A stretch of 64,000 nt of DNA from Alphaproteobacteria bacterium (GTDB lineage: Bacteria; Pseudomonadota; Alphaproteobacteria; UBA8366). The stretch lies in contig JAJFJD010000001.1 of the NCBI GenBank assembly GCA_021774335.1, positions 310,001 to 374,000 of the forward strand. The letters are read 5' to 3'. Position 1 is the stretch's first letter, and each line of letters starts with the position of its first letter. Below the pieces are notes generated by a model. It was not told where the DNA came from and did no database searches. It was given only the letters and a program-made list of their open reading frames with translations. The translations under genes and the position numbers were made by a program. Shown piece by piece: positions 53,701-64,000 of this stretch.

Positions 53701-54190
53701 AGGTCGCGAACGGCTGCTTGCTGCTTTCGAAACGGTCAATAAACACTTCCAGGACCTGTTCGTTCGGCTGTTCGGCGGCGGACGCGCACATTTGCGGCTG
53801 ACCGAAGCGGAAGACCCGCTGGACGCCGGCCTCGAGATCATGGCGAGCCCGCCCGGCAAGAAGCTGCAGATCATGTCGTTGCTGTCCGGCGGCGAGCAGG
53901 CGCTGACAGCGTTAGCCCTGCTGTTTGCGGTGTTCCTGACCAATCCGGCGCCGATTTGTGTGCTGGACGAGGTCGACGCGCCGCTGGACGATGCAAATGT
54001 GGACCGATTCTGCACCTTGCTCGACCATATCGCCCATTCAGGCGACACCCGGTTCCTCTGTGTGACACATCACCGCATGACCATGGCCCGGATGGACCGG
54101 CTCTATGGCGTCACCATGGGCGAACGCGGCGTCAGCCAGCTTGTGTCCGTCGATTTGCGGCGCGCCGAGGAACTGCGCGATTCGGCCTAA
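50729..54190 (+). CDS. smc: Chromosome segregation protein SMC
   Basis: A 1153-residue SMC ATPase that compacts and separates chromosomes with ScpAB. The N-terminal head has Walker A GPNGCGKSN near residue 32 and Q-loop sequence. Long coiled coils occupy about residues 165-485 and 640-985, with the hinge between (about 500-620, including LIDALQVEIGYESALGAALG). The C-terminal head shows the signature LSGGEQALTALAL near 1053 and Walker B PICVLDEVDAPLDDANVDRF near 1075. Start GTG at 50729 gives the usual MHFSKVRLTGFKSF. scpA and scpB are not in the window. Confidence 0.96.
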   Translation: MHFSKVRLTGFKSFVEPTEVTIEPGMTGVVGPNGCGKSNVVEALRWVMGETSAKQMRGGEMDDVIFGGTANRPARNIAEVILHLDNADRTAPAQFNDSEEIEISRRIERGSGSTYRINGREVRARDVQLLFADMATGAHSTAMVSQGRIGALIGAKPTERRSLLEEAAGIKGLHSRRHEAELRLRAAETNLERLDDVIGALEGQYQGLQRQARQATRYRKVSEELRQFEAIQLHVRWTTATAAKNAADEQLKASDQTVTQLTAAASAMATRQSEAAAAMQGLRDAEATAAAELQRLIMARRELESEEGRVQEGINQTDQQLEQISTDVEREGTLANDARQALGQLETEKTAIATASDGEEDTQAEARQNLETAQTNLRAREEELSALTEAVAKAEAQAGALTRQHVELQQRMARLQSRLNDIGVERDKLSAEIDQDLALRTAEREIATTEAAVGAARRDMATAEQARSEAAEAETAARNTAQAADSERSKLAAEEQALADVLQTNEGDLFPPLIDALQVEIGYESALGAALGEDLTAPIDTAAEIHWAIRRTDGAPPALPGSVTPLSRFVTGPDVLARRLAFIGVIDDASQGAALADALQPGQRLVSRDGALWRWDGFTIKAGAPTAAAKRLQQRNRLAEIRSQLVTANAEADRTANRLRDIESATQSAAAAEKRVRQILEEAYGQLNAAREKHATAASAAAGIKSRVTTLTENAEQHATDLQEAEQDFRTIEAAIKALEDPMETRQRIETLRGEITELRRVEAECRGAHDLLMREVDDRRRRLAAIDQDRITWQQRADGAAERLSHLTERRESAQQRRTQLGERPAEIQTQRAALLDTIGVSEQNRNAAADRLAQGETTLEEADTGLRKAEASLAEARENRVRNEAQVEQTEIECRAVVERITERLNCSPENVLQEAQIEADSELPALDEVEAKIERLTRQRDAMGPVNLRAEAELTELEEQITTMQSERDDLIAAIARLRQGISSLNREGRERLLAAFETVNKHFQDLFVRLFGGGRAHLRLTEAEDPLDAGLEIMASPPGKKLQIMSLLSGGEQALTALALLFAVFLTNPAPICVLDEVDAPLDDANVDRFCTLLDHIAHSGDTRFLCVTHHRMTMARMDRLYGVTMGERGVSQLVSVDLRRAEELRDSA

Positions 54191-54266
54191 ACGGGACAAT
54201 TTTTCCTTTCGAAAGCGCGCGCGAAACCGCGCATTTCACGCTATTTCGGCGCTGCGCCATTGCGCC

Positions 54267-54295
54267 TTGACAGCCCTTTCCCTGCTCTCTATCGT
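54267..54295 (+). promoter_or_regulatory. Candidate promoter of the F0 operon
   Basis: TTGACA (54267-54272) and TATCGT (54290-54295) are separated by 17 nt, about 70 nt before the first gene of the ATP synthase F0 operon. The -35 is perfect and the -10 matches at four positions. Confidence 0.5.
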
Positions 54296-54362
54296 GCGCG
54301 CGATTTCGGGCGCGGGGGCAGTCTATCTATAAGGCGGTCCGCGGGTTCGGGGCGGTGAGGGC

Positions 54363-54737
54363 ATGAAAGACAAAGAACCTTCGCCTACCCTGGATGACCT
54401 GGATGCCAAGCTTCGCAAGGCACGACGCGATCGACCGGGCCCAGACGAGACCAAAGACCCCAAAATGGTCAGGTCCGGATTGGGGTTTGGGTTAAAGATC
54501 GGGGTCGAACTGGTTGCGGCGCTGGCGGTCGGGGTCGGGATAGGGCTGCTGCTCGATAGGTGGCTGGATACTGCGCCTTTGTTTTTGGTTGTGTTTTTTT
54601 TCATGGGAAGCGCAGCCGGATTTTTGAATGTTTACCGCGCGGTCAGCGGTTATGGTTACGCCGCCGGTTATCGCCGGGACAATAACGACCCCCCACGGCA
54701 GGACGATCCGCCGAACGGGGACAAGGGGAGCGAGTAA
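54363..54737 (+). CDS. atpI: ATP synthase protein I (AtpI/AtpZ type)
   Basis: A 124-residue small membrane protein at the head of the F0 genes. After a charged N-terminus (about residues 1-38) come two hydrophobic helices, about 42-64 and 71-92, and a polar C-terminus. GFGLKIGVELVAALAVGVGIG and DTAPLFLVVFFFMGSAAGFLNVYR agree with the AtpI/AtpZ family, which helps assembly of the c-ring or magnesium transport. GAGG lies just before the ATG. atpB starts 9 nt after its stop. Confidence 0.88.
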   Translation: MKDKEPSPTLDDLDAKLRKARRDRPGPDETKDPKMVRSGLGFGLKIGVELVAALAVGVGIGLLLDRWLDTAPLFLVVFFFMGSAAGFLNVYRAVSGYGYAAGYRRDNNDPPRQDDPPNGDKGSE

Positions 54738-54746
54738 GGGCAGAAG

Positions 54747-55493
54747 ATGGCACAGGCAGGCGCCGGCGAGAGCCAAGGTCCCCTCGCGCAATTCATGATT
54801 CAGAAGATCATCCCGCTGAAAGTCGGCGGCGTTGATGTATCCTTCACTAATTCGTCGCTCGCAATGGTGGCGGCGGTGGTGCTGGTGTCGTGCTTCCTGG
54901 TGTTCAGCATGCGCCGCGGCGCGCTGGTGCCGGGCCGTTGGCAGATCGTGGCCGAAATGTCTTACGAGTTCATCGCCAACATGATCCGCGATAACGTGGG
55001 ACAGGAAGGGCGGCGCTATTTCCCCTTCATCTTCACGTTGTTCATGTTCGTATTCGCCGGCAACATCATCGGCATGATCCCCTATAGCTTCACATTCACC
55101 AGCCATATCGCCGTTACCTTCGGCCTGGCGATCGTGGTGTTTATCGGGGTGACCTTGATCGGGTTCATCAAGAACGGCGTGAAGTTTTTCGGGTTTTTCC
55201 TGCCGCATGGCGTGCCGTGGTTTCTGGCCTGGCTGATCATCCCGATTGAAATCCTATCCTACCTGTCGCGCCCCGTGAGCCTGTCGCTCCGGTTGTTCGC
55301 GAATATGACGGCGGGCCACACGATGATGAAGGTCTTTGCGGGCTTCATCTTCTTGTTGGGCGTCGCCGGTGTCGCGCCGCTGATCATGGTGGTCGCGCTG
55401 ACAGGGCTGGAACTGATTATCGCCTTCTTGCAGGCGTATGTTTTCACCATTCTCACCTGCGTGTATCTCAACGACGCCCTGCACATGCATTGA
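54747..55493 (+). CDS. atpB: F0F1 ATP synthase subunit a
   Basis: A 248-residue integral membrane subunit that forms the proton half-channels next to the c-ring. Five to six hydrophobic helices are visible. The essential Arg is in LSLRLFANMTAGH near residue 183, and LELIIAFLQAYVFTILTCVYL near the C-terminus is conserved. It is second in the operon atpI-B-E-F'-F. The absence of F1 genes is normal for alphaproteobacteria, where atpHAGDC is elsewhere. Confidence 0.96.
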   Translation: MAQAGAGESQGPLAQFMIQKIIPLKVGGVDVSFTNSSLAMVAAVVLVSCFLVFSMRRGALVPGRWQIVAEMSYEFIANMIRDNVGQEGRRYFPFIFTLFMFVFAGNIIGMIPYSFTFTSHIAVTFGLAIVVFIGVTLIGFIKNGVKFFGFFLPHGVPWFLAWLIIPIEILSYLSRPVSLSLRLFANMTAGHTMMKVFAGFIFLLGVAGVAPLIMVVALTGLELIIAFLQAYVFTILTCVYLNDALHMH

Positions 55494-55567
55494 TGCGGGA
55501 CGGCGGTCGAGTTCACGGAGATCCCAACGTAATTACGATTGATTGAAGAGTAGAAAGGACGAAGAAG

Positions 55568-55792
55568 ATGGAAGTAGCAGCCGCAAAACTGATCGGTGCG
55601 GGTCTGGCGGTCATCGGACTCGGCGGTGTTGGAGCCGGTATCGGTAATATCTTTGCCTCGATGATTTCCTCTGGCGCGCGCAACCCGGGCGCCATTCCCC
55701 AGGTTCAGTTGTTCATGTGGATCGGCTTCGCGCTGGTCGAAGCCGTCGCGCTTTACGCATTGCTGATCTCGTTCCTGATCCTGTTCGGCTAA
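55568..55792 (+). CDS. atpE: F0F1 ATP synthase subunit c
   Basis: A 74-residue two-helix proteolipid that forms the rotor ring. The Gly-rich first helix (GLGGVGAGIGNIFASM) and polar loop ARNPGAIPQ are clear. The ion-carrying carboxylate is the Glu in GFALVEAVALYALLISF near residue 59. The sequence lacks the polar ligands of sodium-type rings, so proton coupling is expected. AGAAAGGACGAAG precedes the start. Confidence 0.97.
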   Translation: MEVAAAKLIGAGLAVIGLGGVGAGIGNIFASMISSGARNPGAIPQVQLFMWIGFALVEAVALYALLISFLILFG

Positions 55793-55832
55793 GCCGGGAC
55801 CGGGTTAACCGAACCGGCCGGGGAGCGACGCC

Positions 55833-56327
55833 ATGCCTCAACTAGATCCGTCAACATTCGGAACACAGCTTTTCTGGCTGTTCCTGACGTTCTCGACGCT
55901 GTTCTTCATTGCGTGGAAGATTGCCTTGCCGCGCATGACGGATGTGCTGAACGCGCGCCGGGACCGGGTCGACGGCGATCTGGAAAAGGCAGAAGCACTG
56001 AAATCCGACGCGGAAGAAGTGCTCGCGTCCTACGAAAAAGCCCTGGCCGACGCGACGTCCAAAGCGCAAGGCCTGCATCACCAACTTGCGCAGGAATTGG
56101 CGGACGAGCGGACCAAACAGCAAGAAGCCCTGTCGCATACGCTGCTCGAAGAGACCCGAGCGGCCGAAGCCCGGATCGCCGGCGAGAAAAGCGACGCCGT
56201 CGATAATATCCGTGATGCGACCCTGAGCGTCGTTCAAAGCGCCGCACAGCGGTTGATCGGCACGGACATCGCCGAACAGGATGCCGACCGCGCCATCCGC
56301 GCCGCGCTTGAGGAGAGCCGGACATGA
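55833..56327 (+). CDS. atpF': F0F1 ATP synthase subunit b'
   Basis: A 164-residue peripheral stalk subunit. One N-terminal membrane helix (LFWLFLTFSTLFFIAWKIALPRM, broken here for length: residues about 11-33) is followed by a long charged coiled coil rich in Ala, Glu and Lys. The b' form is the first of two related b genes; it pairs with the subunit b encoded immediately downstream, overlapping it by 4 nt (ATGA at 56324-56327). Confidence 0.92.
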   Translation: MPQLDPSTFGTQLFWLFLTFSTLFFIAWKIALPRMTDVLNARRDRVDGDLEKAEALKSDAEEVLASYEKALADATSKAQGLHHQLAQELADERTKQQEALSHTLLEETRAAEARIAGEKSDAVDNIRDATLSVVQSAAQRLIGTDIAEQDADRAIRAALEESRT

Positions 56328-56815
56328 GTGCCTTGCTGCATGATCCGACATTCTGGACCCTGGTCGCGTTCATCATATTCGTGGCGGTGCTGTTCAAACC
56401 GCTGAAAAAGGCATTGCTGAACGGTTTGGATAGCCGGATCGAGACGATCCGGTCTGAGGTCGAACAGGCCCAGCAACTTCGCGAGGAAGCACAGACCCTG
56501 CTGGCGTCCTATCAGCGCAAGCAGCGCGAAGCACAGCAGGAAGCCAACGAAATCATCAATCGCGCCAAGCAGGACGCGGAGAACCATCGCGCCGAGGCCG
56601 AAAAGGACCTCAAGGCGCTGCTCGAGCGGCAGAAGGAACTGGCGGTCGAGAAAATCGCCCAGGCCGAGGCCACCGCCGTGCAGGAAGTCCGCGAAATCGC
56701 CGTCGACCTCGCAATTGCCGCGACCGAGAAGGTCCTTGCCGAGAAAGTCACGGGGTCCCTATCGGACTCGCTGGTGGACAAGGCCGTGGCGGAGCTGCCG
56801 CAGAAGCTTCAGTAA
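56324..56815 (+). CDS. atpF: F0F1 ATP synthase subunit b
   Basis: A 163-residue subunit b of the peripheral stalk. The N-terminal membrane helix (DPTFWTLVAFIIFVAVLF, residues 6-23) is followed by a coiled coil to the end. It forms a heterodimer with b' and links F0 subunit a to the delta subunit of F1. It is the last gene of the operon; a strong terminator lies 25 nt downstream. Confidence 0.94.
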   Translation: MSALLHDPTFWTLVAFIIFVAVLFKPLKKALLNGLDSRIETIRSEVEQAQQLREEAQTLLASYQRKQREAQQEANEIINRAKQDAENHRAEAEKDLKALLERQKELAVEKIAQAEATAVQEVREIAVDLAIAATEKVLAEKVTGSLSDSLVDKAVAELPQKLQ

Positions 56816-56839
56816 ACAATTCACTTGTATCGGGAAGAC

Positions 56840-56868
56840 GGCGCGGCATTCACCGCGCCTATTTCTTT
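56840..56868 (+). terminator. Rho-independent terminator of the F0 operon
   Basis: GGCGCGG (56840-56846) and CCGCGCC (56853-56859) form a perfect 7-bp GC stem with a 6-nt loop, followed by TATTTCTTT. It lies 25 nt after the atpF stop, facing the end of gcvP on the other strand. Confidence 0.85.
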
Positions 56869-56892
56869 GCCTGCTATGTGCCGAGCATCGCC

Positions 56893-59778
<2,886 letters not shown>

Positions 59779-59801
59779 GGAAGTCTCCCGGTTTGCGGTG
59801 T

Positions 59802-60179
59802 CTAGCCGTGGTCTTTGGCGAAAGTCTTGTAGGCGTCGGCGTCCATCAGGTCGTCCAACTCCGTGGCATCGGCCAGCTTGATCTTGAAGAACCAGCCCTC
59901 GCCCTCGGCGTCGTCGTTGATGCGTGTCGGTTCGTCGGCGAGCGATTCATTGACCTCGACGACCTCGCCGGACACCGGCGAATAGATTTCCGACGCCGCC
60001 TTCACCGATTCGATAACCGCCGCTTCGTCGCCCTTACCGAAGACCTTACCGACCTCGGGCACTTCGACGAAAACGACATCGCCAAGCTGTTCTTGAGCGA
60101 AATTGCTGACGCCGACCGCGCCGACATCGCCATCGACCCGGATCCATTCATGATCTTCTGAAAACCAAACTTTACTCAT
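59802..60179 (-). CDS. gcvH: Glycine cleavage system H protein
   Basis: A 125-residue lipoyl carrier that shuttles the aminomethyl group between P, T and L proteins. The lipoylated lysine is expected in [17 protein letters not shown] (Lys near residue 61). [16 protein letters not shown] at the N-terminus and the EGWFFKIKL segment are typical. It lies 38 nt after gcvT and 23 nt before gcvP on the minus strand. Confidence 0.97.
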   Translation of the reverse strand: MSKVWFSEDHEWIRVDGDVGAVGVSNFAQEQLGDVVFVEVPEVGKVFGKGDEAAVIESVKAASEIYSPVSGEVVEVNESLADEPTRINDDAEGEGWFFKIKLADATELDDLMDADAYKTFAKDHG

Positions 60180-60217
60180 CGATCGTTTTCCCCTCCGTAG
60201 GTTCGTAGCCGCACCGC

Positions 60218-61336
60218 TTAACCGCGGTAGTAATTCTGTGTGACGAACGGCATGTCCGCCACCTGTGCCGGCAACGATTTGCCGCGCACGATTGCGTTGA
60301 CCTGGGTTCCCGTATCCGCGTGTCCGGTCTGGACATATCCCATCGCGACCGGGCCACCGGCGGTCGGGCCAAAACTGCCGCTGGTGATCGCGCCAATAGC
60401 GTTACCGTCCGGATCGGTCAGCGCCGCACCCTCGCGCGCCGGCGCGCGCCCATCGGGCCGGATGCCGACCCGCCGTCGCGTGGTCCCCTCGCTCAGTTGG
60501 CGCAGAACGACGGAATCGCCCGGAAACCCACCCTCGGCGCGCCGGCGCTTGCCGATCGCCCAGGTCAGCGCCGCTTCAACCGGTGTGGTCGTCTCGTCGA
60601 TGTCATGACCGTAGAGGCACAATCCCGCTTCGAGGCGCAGCGAATCCCGCGCGCCCAATCCGATCGGCTCCACTTCGGGTTCTGAAAGCAGTGTTTCCGC
60701 CAACGACTGCGCATCGCCTGCGGGAACGGAAATCTCGACTCCGTCCTCGCCGGTATAGCCCGAGCGGGAAACAAGGCACGGGGTGCCCCCCACGGCCATT
60801 TCCGCACTCGCCATGAAGCGCAACTGGGAAAGGTCGGCATCGGTATGCCGCTGCAGTGCGGCGACCGCCTGCGGGCCCTGCAACGCCAGCAGCGCCCGGT
60901 CCTCCCACGGCTCCACCGTCACCGACGGCGGCAACGATGCCTGCATATGCGCAATATCCGCCTCCTTGCAGGCGGCATTGACGACCACATAGAAGTAATC
61001 GCCGCGGTTCGTCACCATCAAGTCGTCGAGAATTCCCGCCTGTTCGTTCAGCAGCAGGGTGTAGCGCATCCGGCCGTCGCCGAGCGCCTGCAACTCACCC
61101 GGCACCAGCGTTTCCAATGCCGCGGCGATACCGTCGCCGCGCAACGCCACCTGTCCCATATGGGAGACGTCGAAAAGTCCGGCGGCGGCACGAGTATGAT
61201 TGTGTTCCGCCAGAACGCCTGCAGCGAATTGCACCGGCATCGAGTATCCGGCAAACGGCACCATTTTCGCACCAAGCGACCGGTGCAGCGCATCCAGTGG
61301 TGTTGTCTTCAGGGGGGACTCGGACCCGTTGCTCAC
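60218..61336 (-). CDS. gcvT: Glycine cleavage system T protein (aminomethyltransferase)
   Basis: A 372-residue enzyme that transfers the methylene unit from lipoyl-GcvH to tetrahydrofolate and releases ammonia. [21 protein letters not shown] near the N-terminus, [13 protein letters not shown] near residue 56 and [16 protein letters not shown] near 190 are family hallmarks. The GTG at 61336 has GGAGG with a 7-nt spacer, which is far better than an ATG 27 nt upstream. It is the first gene behind the glycine riboswitch, whose second aptamer ends about 60 nt before the start. Confidence 0.95.
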   Translation of the reverse strand: MSNGSESPLKTTPLDALHRSLGAKMVPFAGYSMPVQFAAGVLAEHNHTRAAAGLFDVSHMGQVALRGDGIAAALETLVPGELQALGDGRMRYTLLLNEQAGILDDLMVTNRGDYFYVVVNAACKEADIAHMQASLPPSVTVEPWEDRALLALQGPQAVAALQRHTDADLSQLRFMASAEMAVGGTPCLVSRSGYTGEDGVEISVPAGDAQSLAETLLSEPEVEPIGLGARDSLRLEAGLCLYGHDIDETTTPVEAALTWAIGKRRRAEGGFPGDSVVLRQLSEGTTRRRVGIRPDGRAPAREGAALTDPDGNAIGAITSGSFGPTAGGPVAMGYVQTGHADTGTQVNAIVRGKSLPAQVADMPFVTQNYYRG

Positions 61337-61394
61337 CGGCAAACCTCCACGAACAGGCGTCATTGCTCACGGTCCGAACCATGGACCCTGAGCC

Positions 61395-61620
61395 CCGCTC
61401 TGTCGTGGAACCTGAGAGTATCACCGGGCCCGGTTTAGGCCTCGGCTTACCCCTTCGGTGAGATTCGCCACCGCGTTGCGGAAGCAATCTACTCTCCAGA
61501 GTGCTCTTACCTTGCGGTCCGTTCGCCTGAGAGATTCCGGGGCGGTTGCTCCTTCGGCGCCGTCTTCGTCACTGCCTGCGTCTAGGTTGGTGGCAATGCC
61601 GGGACAGTCTCTCCCGCAAG
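61395..61620 (-). ncRNA. Tandem glycine riboswitch
   Basis: On the minus strand two glycine aptamers are seen in series. Aptamer 1 (61511-61620) has a 7-bp P1 (CCGCAAG at 61614-61620 on the plus strand, CTTGCGG at 61511-61517), GGGAGAGAC, the CCGAAGGAGCAACC core and ATCTCTCAGG. Aptamer 2 (about 61395-61505) has CTCTGGAGAG, CACCGAAGGGGTAAGCC and ACTCTCAGG, closed by CTCTG/CAGAG. The short linker and position upstream of gcvT-H-P fit the classic ON switch that activates glycine breakdown when glycine is plentiful. Confidence 0.95.
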
Positions 61621-61649
61621 GATCGGCGAGCCTTTCCTTAACGGAACCT

Positions 61650-61677
61650 AGGCTACGGCCTTCGCCGAAATTGTCAA
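61650..61677 (-). promoter_or_regulatory. Candidate promoter of the gcv operon
   Basis: On the minus strand, TTGACA (61672-61677) and TAGCCT (61650-61655) are 16 nt apart. The predicted transcription start would be about 20 nt before the first glycine aptamer, as expected for this riboswitch. Confidence 0.5.
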
Positions 61678-61718
61678 CATCGGAGGAAAGTGCATCCCGG
61701 ATTTGTTATCGCAGCGTG

Positions 61719-62234
61719 TTATCGCCGCTTTTGACGCCGCCGGTTATAGGCCAGTTCATCCGGGGTCATCTCAAATCCGAGATAGACCGAATAATCGGTC
61801 GGCGCCAACCCTTCTTTCCGCGGAATCGACAGGGCAAGGCTCTCGGAGAAGTTGATGTCGTCATCGTCTTTCTCGAACACGGCGATCAACGGGAATTCCT
61901 CGCGCATCAGAATCTTGCGATCTGCGTCGATGACCGCGATGAAAAAGGTGAACTGGGCCTTGCCGTCCGCATTGGCCGCGCCGCGCTTAGCTTCCATTGC
62001 GATACTCAATTCCATATCAATCGACTTTTCGTCGAAATCGCAGATGCCGGACACATACTTCATCTTCGTCCGGTAAAGCACATTCTCCGGTCCTGCCGCC
62101 GTGCCCTCCTTGAACCGGACGAGTTCTCCCGGCGCTTCGAGAACGGCCGCATTCGGACACAGCGCGACTTCCTGGTCGAACTGCGTGCAGGACGCTAAGA
62201 CCAACAAACCGGCGGCGGCGGCACCCATTTTCAT
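61719..62234 (-). CDS. Hypothetical lipoprotein
   Basis: A 171-residue protein with a short signal sequence and lipobox VLASC (Cys16 with start at 62234), so it is probably anchored in the envelope. The mature domain has alternating hydrophobic and acidic stretches (YVSGICDFDEKSIDMELSI, FPLIAVFEKDDDDINF) and three further Cys in the first half. I do not recognise a family. It faces away from the gcv riboswitch and is divergent from the thrB gene, 304 nt from its start. An upstream TTG would add 11 residues but spoils the signal sequence. Confidence 0.7.
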   Translation of the reverse strand: MKMGAAAAGLLVLASCTQFDQEVALCPNAAVLEAPGELVRFKEGTAAGPENVLYRTKMKYVSGICDFDEKSIDMELSIAMEAKRGAANADGKAQFTFFIAVIDADRKILMREEFPLIAVFEKDDDDINFSESLALSIPRKEGLAPTDYSVYLGFEMTPDELAYNRRRQKRR

Positions 62235-62538
62235 GTGGTTAATCCGCAATATGGGATCTCGATCCAATGCTCGGCAATGTCAGGCTACCCATCGTCGTTA
62301 ACCGCGGCGTTTGACGCTTAAGCTGCATCTCGCCGCCACAGACCCCTGTCCAAGTCCTAGCGCATAATTCCGTCTGGTAAAACTGCAGCATTGACGCGCC
62401 AGCGCGCTGGATACTAGACAAGCGTCTGCAATGCGGCAAGGCGTGCCCGAACACAATCGCGGCAGCGGCGGGCCGCCCATTCCGTCCGGCGAACGGTTCG
62501 CCGGCAATCCACTGGGACAAAACCGAAAAGCGGATCCG
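62235..62538. other. Intergenic region between the lipoprotein and thrB genes
   Basis: This divergent region should carry the promoters of both genes. The thrB frame stays open back to 62431, but that extension is Gly/Pro-rich and matches no homoserine kinase. No repeat, RNA gene or clear promoter is recognised. Confidence 0.35.
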
Positions 62539-63501
62539 ATGGCCGTTTACACCGAAGTGTCCGACGAAGATCTCGAACGGTTTGTCGCCGAATACGATAT
62601 CGGCGACGTGTTGTCGTGCAAGGGCATCGCCGAGGGCGTGGAGAATACTAACTATTTGCTGCAAACCGAATCGGGACATTACATCCTGACGCTCTACGAA
62701 CGCCGGGTATCGCCGGAAGACTTGCCCTATTTCCTCAATCTTATGGAACACCTGGCGGGCCAGGACATTCCCTGCCCGACGCCGCTGCATGGACGGGACG
62801 GCAAGTCTTTGCGCAGCCTATGTGGCCGTCCGGCCGCGATCATCAGCTTCCTGGAAGGCATGTGGCCGCGCCGCATTCATCCCTATCACTGCGCCGCGCT
62901 TGGGGAGGCCTTGGCCGATTTCCATATCGCCGGCGCGTCCTTCGGCATGTCGCGGCGAAACAACCTATCAGTCAAATCCTGGCGGCCGCTGCTCGACAGC
63001 TGCATCGACCGGGCCGATCAGGTGGAATCTGGCTTGAGCGACACGTTGCTGCGTGAACTCGACCATCTGGAAGCAAACTGGCCGGAAAACCTACCCGAAG
63101 GCGTGTGTCACGCCGATCTATTCCCAGACAACGTTTTCTTCAGAGGCGAAACGCTGTCCGGCATGATCGATTTCTACTTCGCCTGCAACGACTTCATCGC
63201 CTATGACGTCGGCATTTGCCTGAATGCATGGTGTTTCGAACGCGACCGCAGCTTCAACGTAACCAAGGCCAAGTTGATGCTGGCCGCCTACCGCAAACGC
63301 CGCCCCTTCTCGGCCGAGGAGACGCAGGCGTTGCCGTTGCTTGCCCGCGGAAGCGCAATGCGGTTCCTGCTGACCCGGCTCTACGACTGGCTGAATCATC
63401 CGGAAGGTGCCTTCGTCAAACCGAAGGATCCGCTGGAGTATCTGCGCATCCTCAGTTTTCACCAGCATGTCACCAAACCACAGGATTATGGGCTCGAATG
63501 A
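62539..63501 (+). CDS. thrB: Homoserine kinase (ThrB, APH-fold type)
   Basis: A 320-residue kinase that makes O-phosphohomoserine for threonine synthesis. It has the aminoglycoside-phosphotransferase-like fold: [18 protein letters not shown] near residue 29, the catalytic [14 protein letters not shown] near 189 and [10 protein letters not shown] near 210. This is the alphaproteobacterial/pseudomonad ThrB type, not the GHMP-kinase type. The ATG at 62539 gives the standard [15 protein letters not shown] start. It overlaps rnhA by 4 nt, a frequent pairing (often with ispH upstream, which is absent here). Confidence 0.94.
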   Translation: MAVYTEVSDEDLERFVAEYDIGDVLSCKGIAEGVENTNYLLQTESGHYILTLYERRVSPEDLPYFLNLMEHLAGQDIPCPTPLHGRDGKSLRSLCGRPAAIISFLEGMWPRRIHPYHCAALGEALADFHIAGASFGMSRRNNLSVKSWRPLLDSCIDRADQVESGLSDTLLRELDHLEANWPENLPEGVCHADLFPDNVFFRGETLSGMIDFYFACNDFIAYDVGICLNAWCFERDRSFNVTKAKLMLAAYRKRRPFSAEETQALPLLARGSAMRFLLTRLYDWLNHPEGAFVKPKDPLEYLRILSFHQHVTKPQDYGLE

Positions 63502-63941
63502 TGGGCGGTACCGGACGCGTAGAAATTTTCACGGATGGCGCCTGCAGCGGCAACCCGGGTCCCGGCGGCTGGGGCGCATTGCTGCGGTGGAATGGCACGG
63601 AAAAGGAACTGAACGGCGGCGAACGCGACACCACCAACAACCGCATGGAGATGATGGCCGCGATACAGGCGTTGGAAGCGTTGAAACGCCCCGCCCACAT
63701 CGATCTCTATACAGACAGCGTTTACCTGCGCGACGGGATCACGAAGTGGATCCACAACTGGAAGGCAAAAGGCTGGAAAACCGCTGCCAAGAAGCCGGTC
63801 AAGAACGTGGACCTGTGGCAGCGACTGGAAACCGCGATGGCCCATCATCAGGTGGAATGGCACTGGGTCAAAGGACACAACGGCCATCCGGAGAACGAGC
63901 GGGCCGATATGCTGGCCCGCGACGGCATCCCCGGTCGATAA
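63498..63941 (+). CDS. rnhA: Ribonuclease HI
   Basis: A 147-residue RNase HI that degrades the RNA strand of RNA/DNA hybrids. The metal ligands are in [16 protein letters not shown] (Asp near residue 12), [10 protein letters not shown] (Glu near 51), LYTDSVYL (Asp near 73) and [10 protein letters not shown] (Asp near 137). The ATG overlaps the thrB stop (ATGA at 63498-63501), fixing the start. With rnhB at 46492-47094 the window holds both ribonuclease H types. Confidence 0.96.
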   Translation: MMGGTGRVEIFTDGACSGNPGPGGWGALLRWNGTEKELNGGERDTTNNRMEMMAAIQALEALKRPAHIDLYTDSVYLRDGITKWIHNWKAKGWKTAAKKPVKNVDLWQRLETAMAHHQVEWHWVKGHNGHPENERADMLARDGIPGR

Positions 63942-64000
63942 GACATCGGCGGCAGGGCATTTCGAAGTCCCGCCGCCGAATTGTCTAACCGCTGGGACGC
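63942..64000 (+). terminator. Hairpin after rnhA
   Basis: CGGCGGC (63947-63953) pairs with GCCGCCG (63972-63978) and, past a bulged A, GGG pairs with CCC, giving a 10-bp stem with an 11-nt loop. There is no clear T-run, so termination is plausible but not certain. No further gene is visible up to the window end. Confidence 0.45.

Overview
The window is chromosomal DNA of a GC-rich alphaproteobacterium, most likely a marine or soil Rhodospirillales-like lineage (the order is inferred, not proven). Evidence: a ccrM-type GANTC methyltransferase next to rnhB, the mutY / DUF721 / dsbA / smc series, an F0 operon (atpI-B-E-F'-F) apart from any F1 genes, the DUF1285 / Nudix / CCA cluster beside a MoxR-DUF58-DUF4159 operon, and porins of the alphaproteobacterial type. 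Most of the window is housekeeping; no transposase, phage gene or CRISPR array was found.

Layout. 41-2651: Gfo/Idh/MocA oxidoreductase and a GlpD-like flavoenzyme. 2698-5629 (minus): DUF1285, CoA pyrophosphatase, CCA-adding enzyme, acetyltransferase, coupled by ATGA overlaps. 5680-12518: MoxR ATPase, DUF58, and two large membrane proteins with degenerate VWA-like regions. 12765-16032 (minus): a duplicated cassette of porin plus 60-residue lipoprotein, each with its own promoter and a long conserved leader. 16508-18937: ChaC, MsrB, and a TPR/2OG-oxygenase protein. 19017-23406: divergent biotin operons bioBA and bioFD. 23633-27916: two CaiB/BaiF CoA-transferases, a PhyH-type dioxygenase and a divergent crotonase. 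28063-31571: two tandem TPR proteins whose C-terminal halves look like ATP-grasp ligases; these are the least explained genes here. 31611-34094: a racemase-like protein without the expected catalytic cysteines and a heme-binding-type sensor kinase. 34148-34221: tRNA-Gln.

34326-42565: ispE, TPR lipoprotein, ETF-ubiquinone oxidoreductase, uracil-DNA glycosylase, lytic transglycosylase, moaB. 42562-44993: two small glycosyltransferases and a divergent PA0069-type radical SAM protein. 45057-48284: Kef-like antiporter overlapping rnhB by 110 nt, then ccrM. 48288-54190: mutY, DUF721, DsbA-like, smc. 54363-56815: F0 operon with candidate promoter and a strong terminator. 56893-61677 (minus): gcvT-gcvH-gcvP under a tandem glycine riboswitch. 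61719-63941: lipoprotein, homoserine kinase, RNase HI.

Starts were chosen from ribosome binding sites, 4-nt overlaps and family length, so several genes are shorter than their longest open frame. Functional statements rest on motifs read by eye; no search was run.
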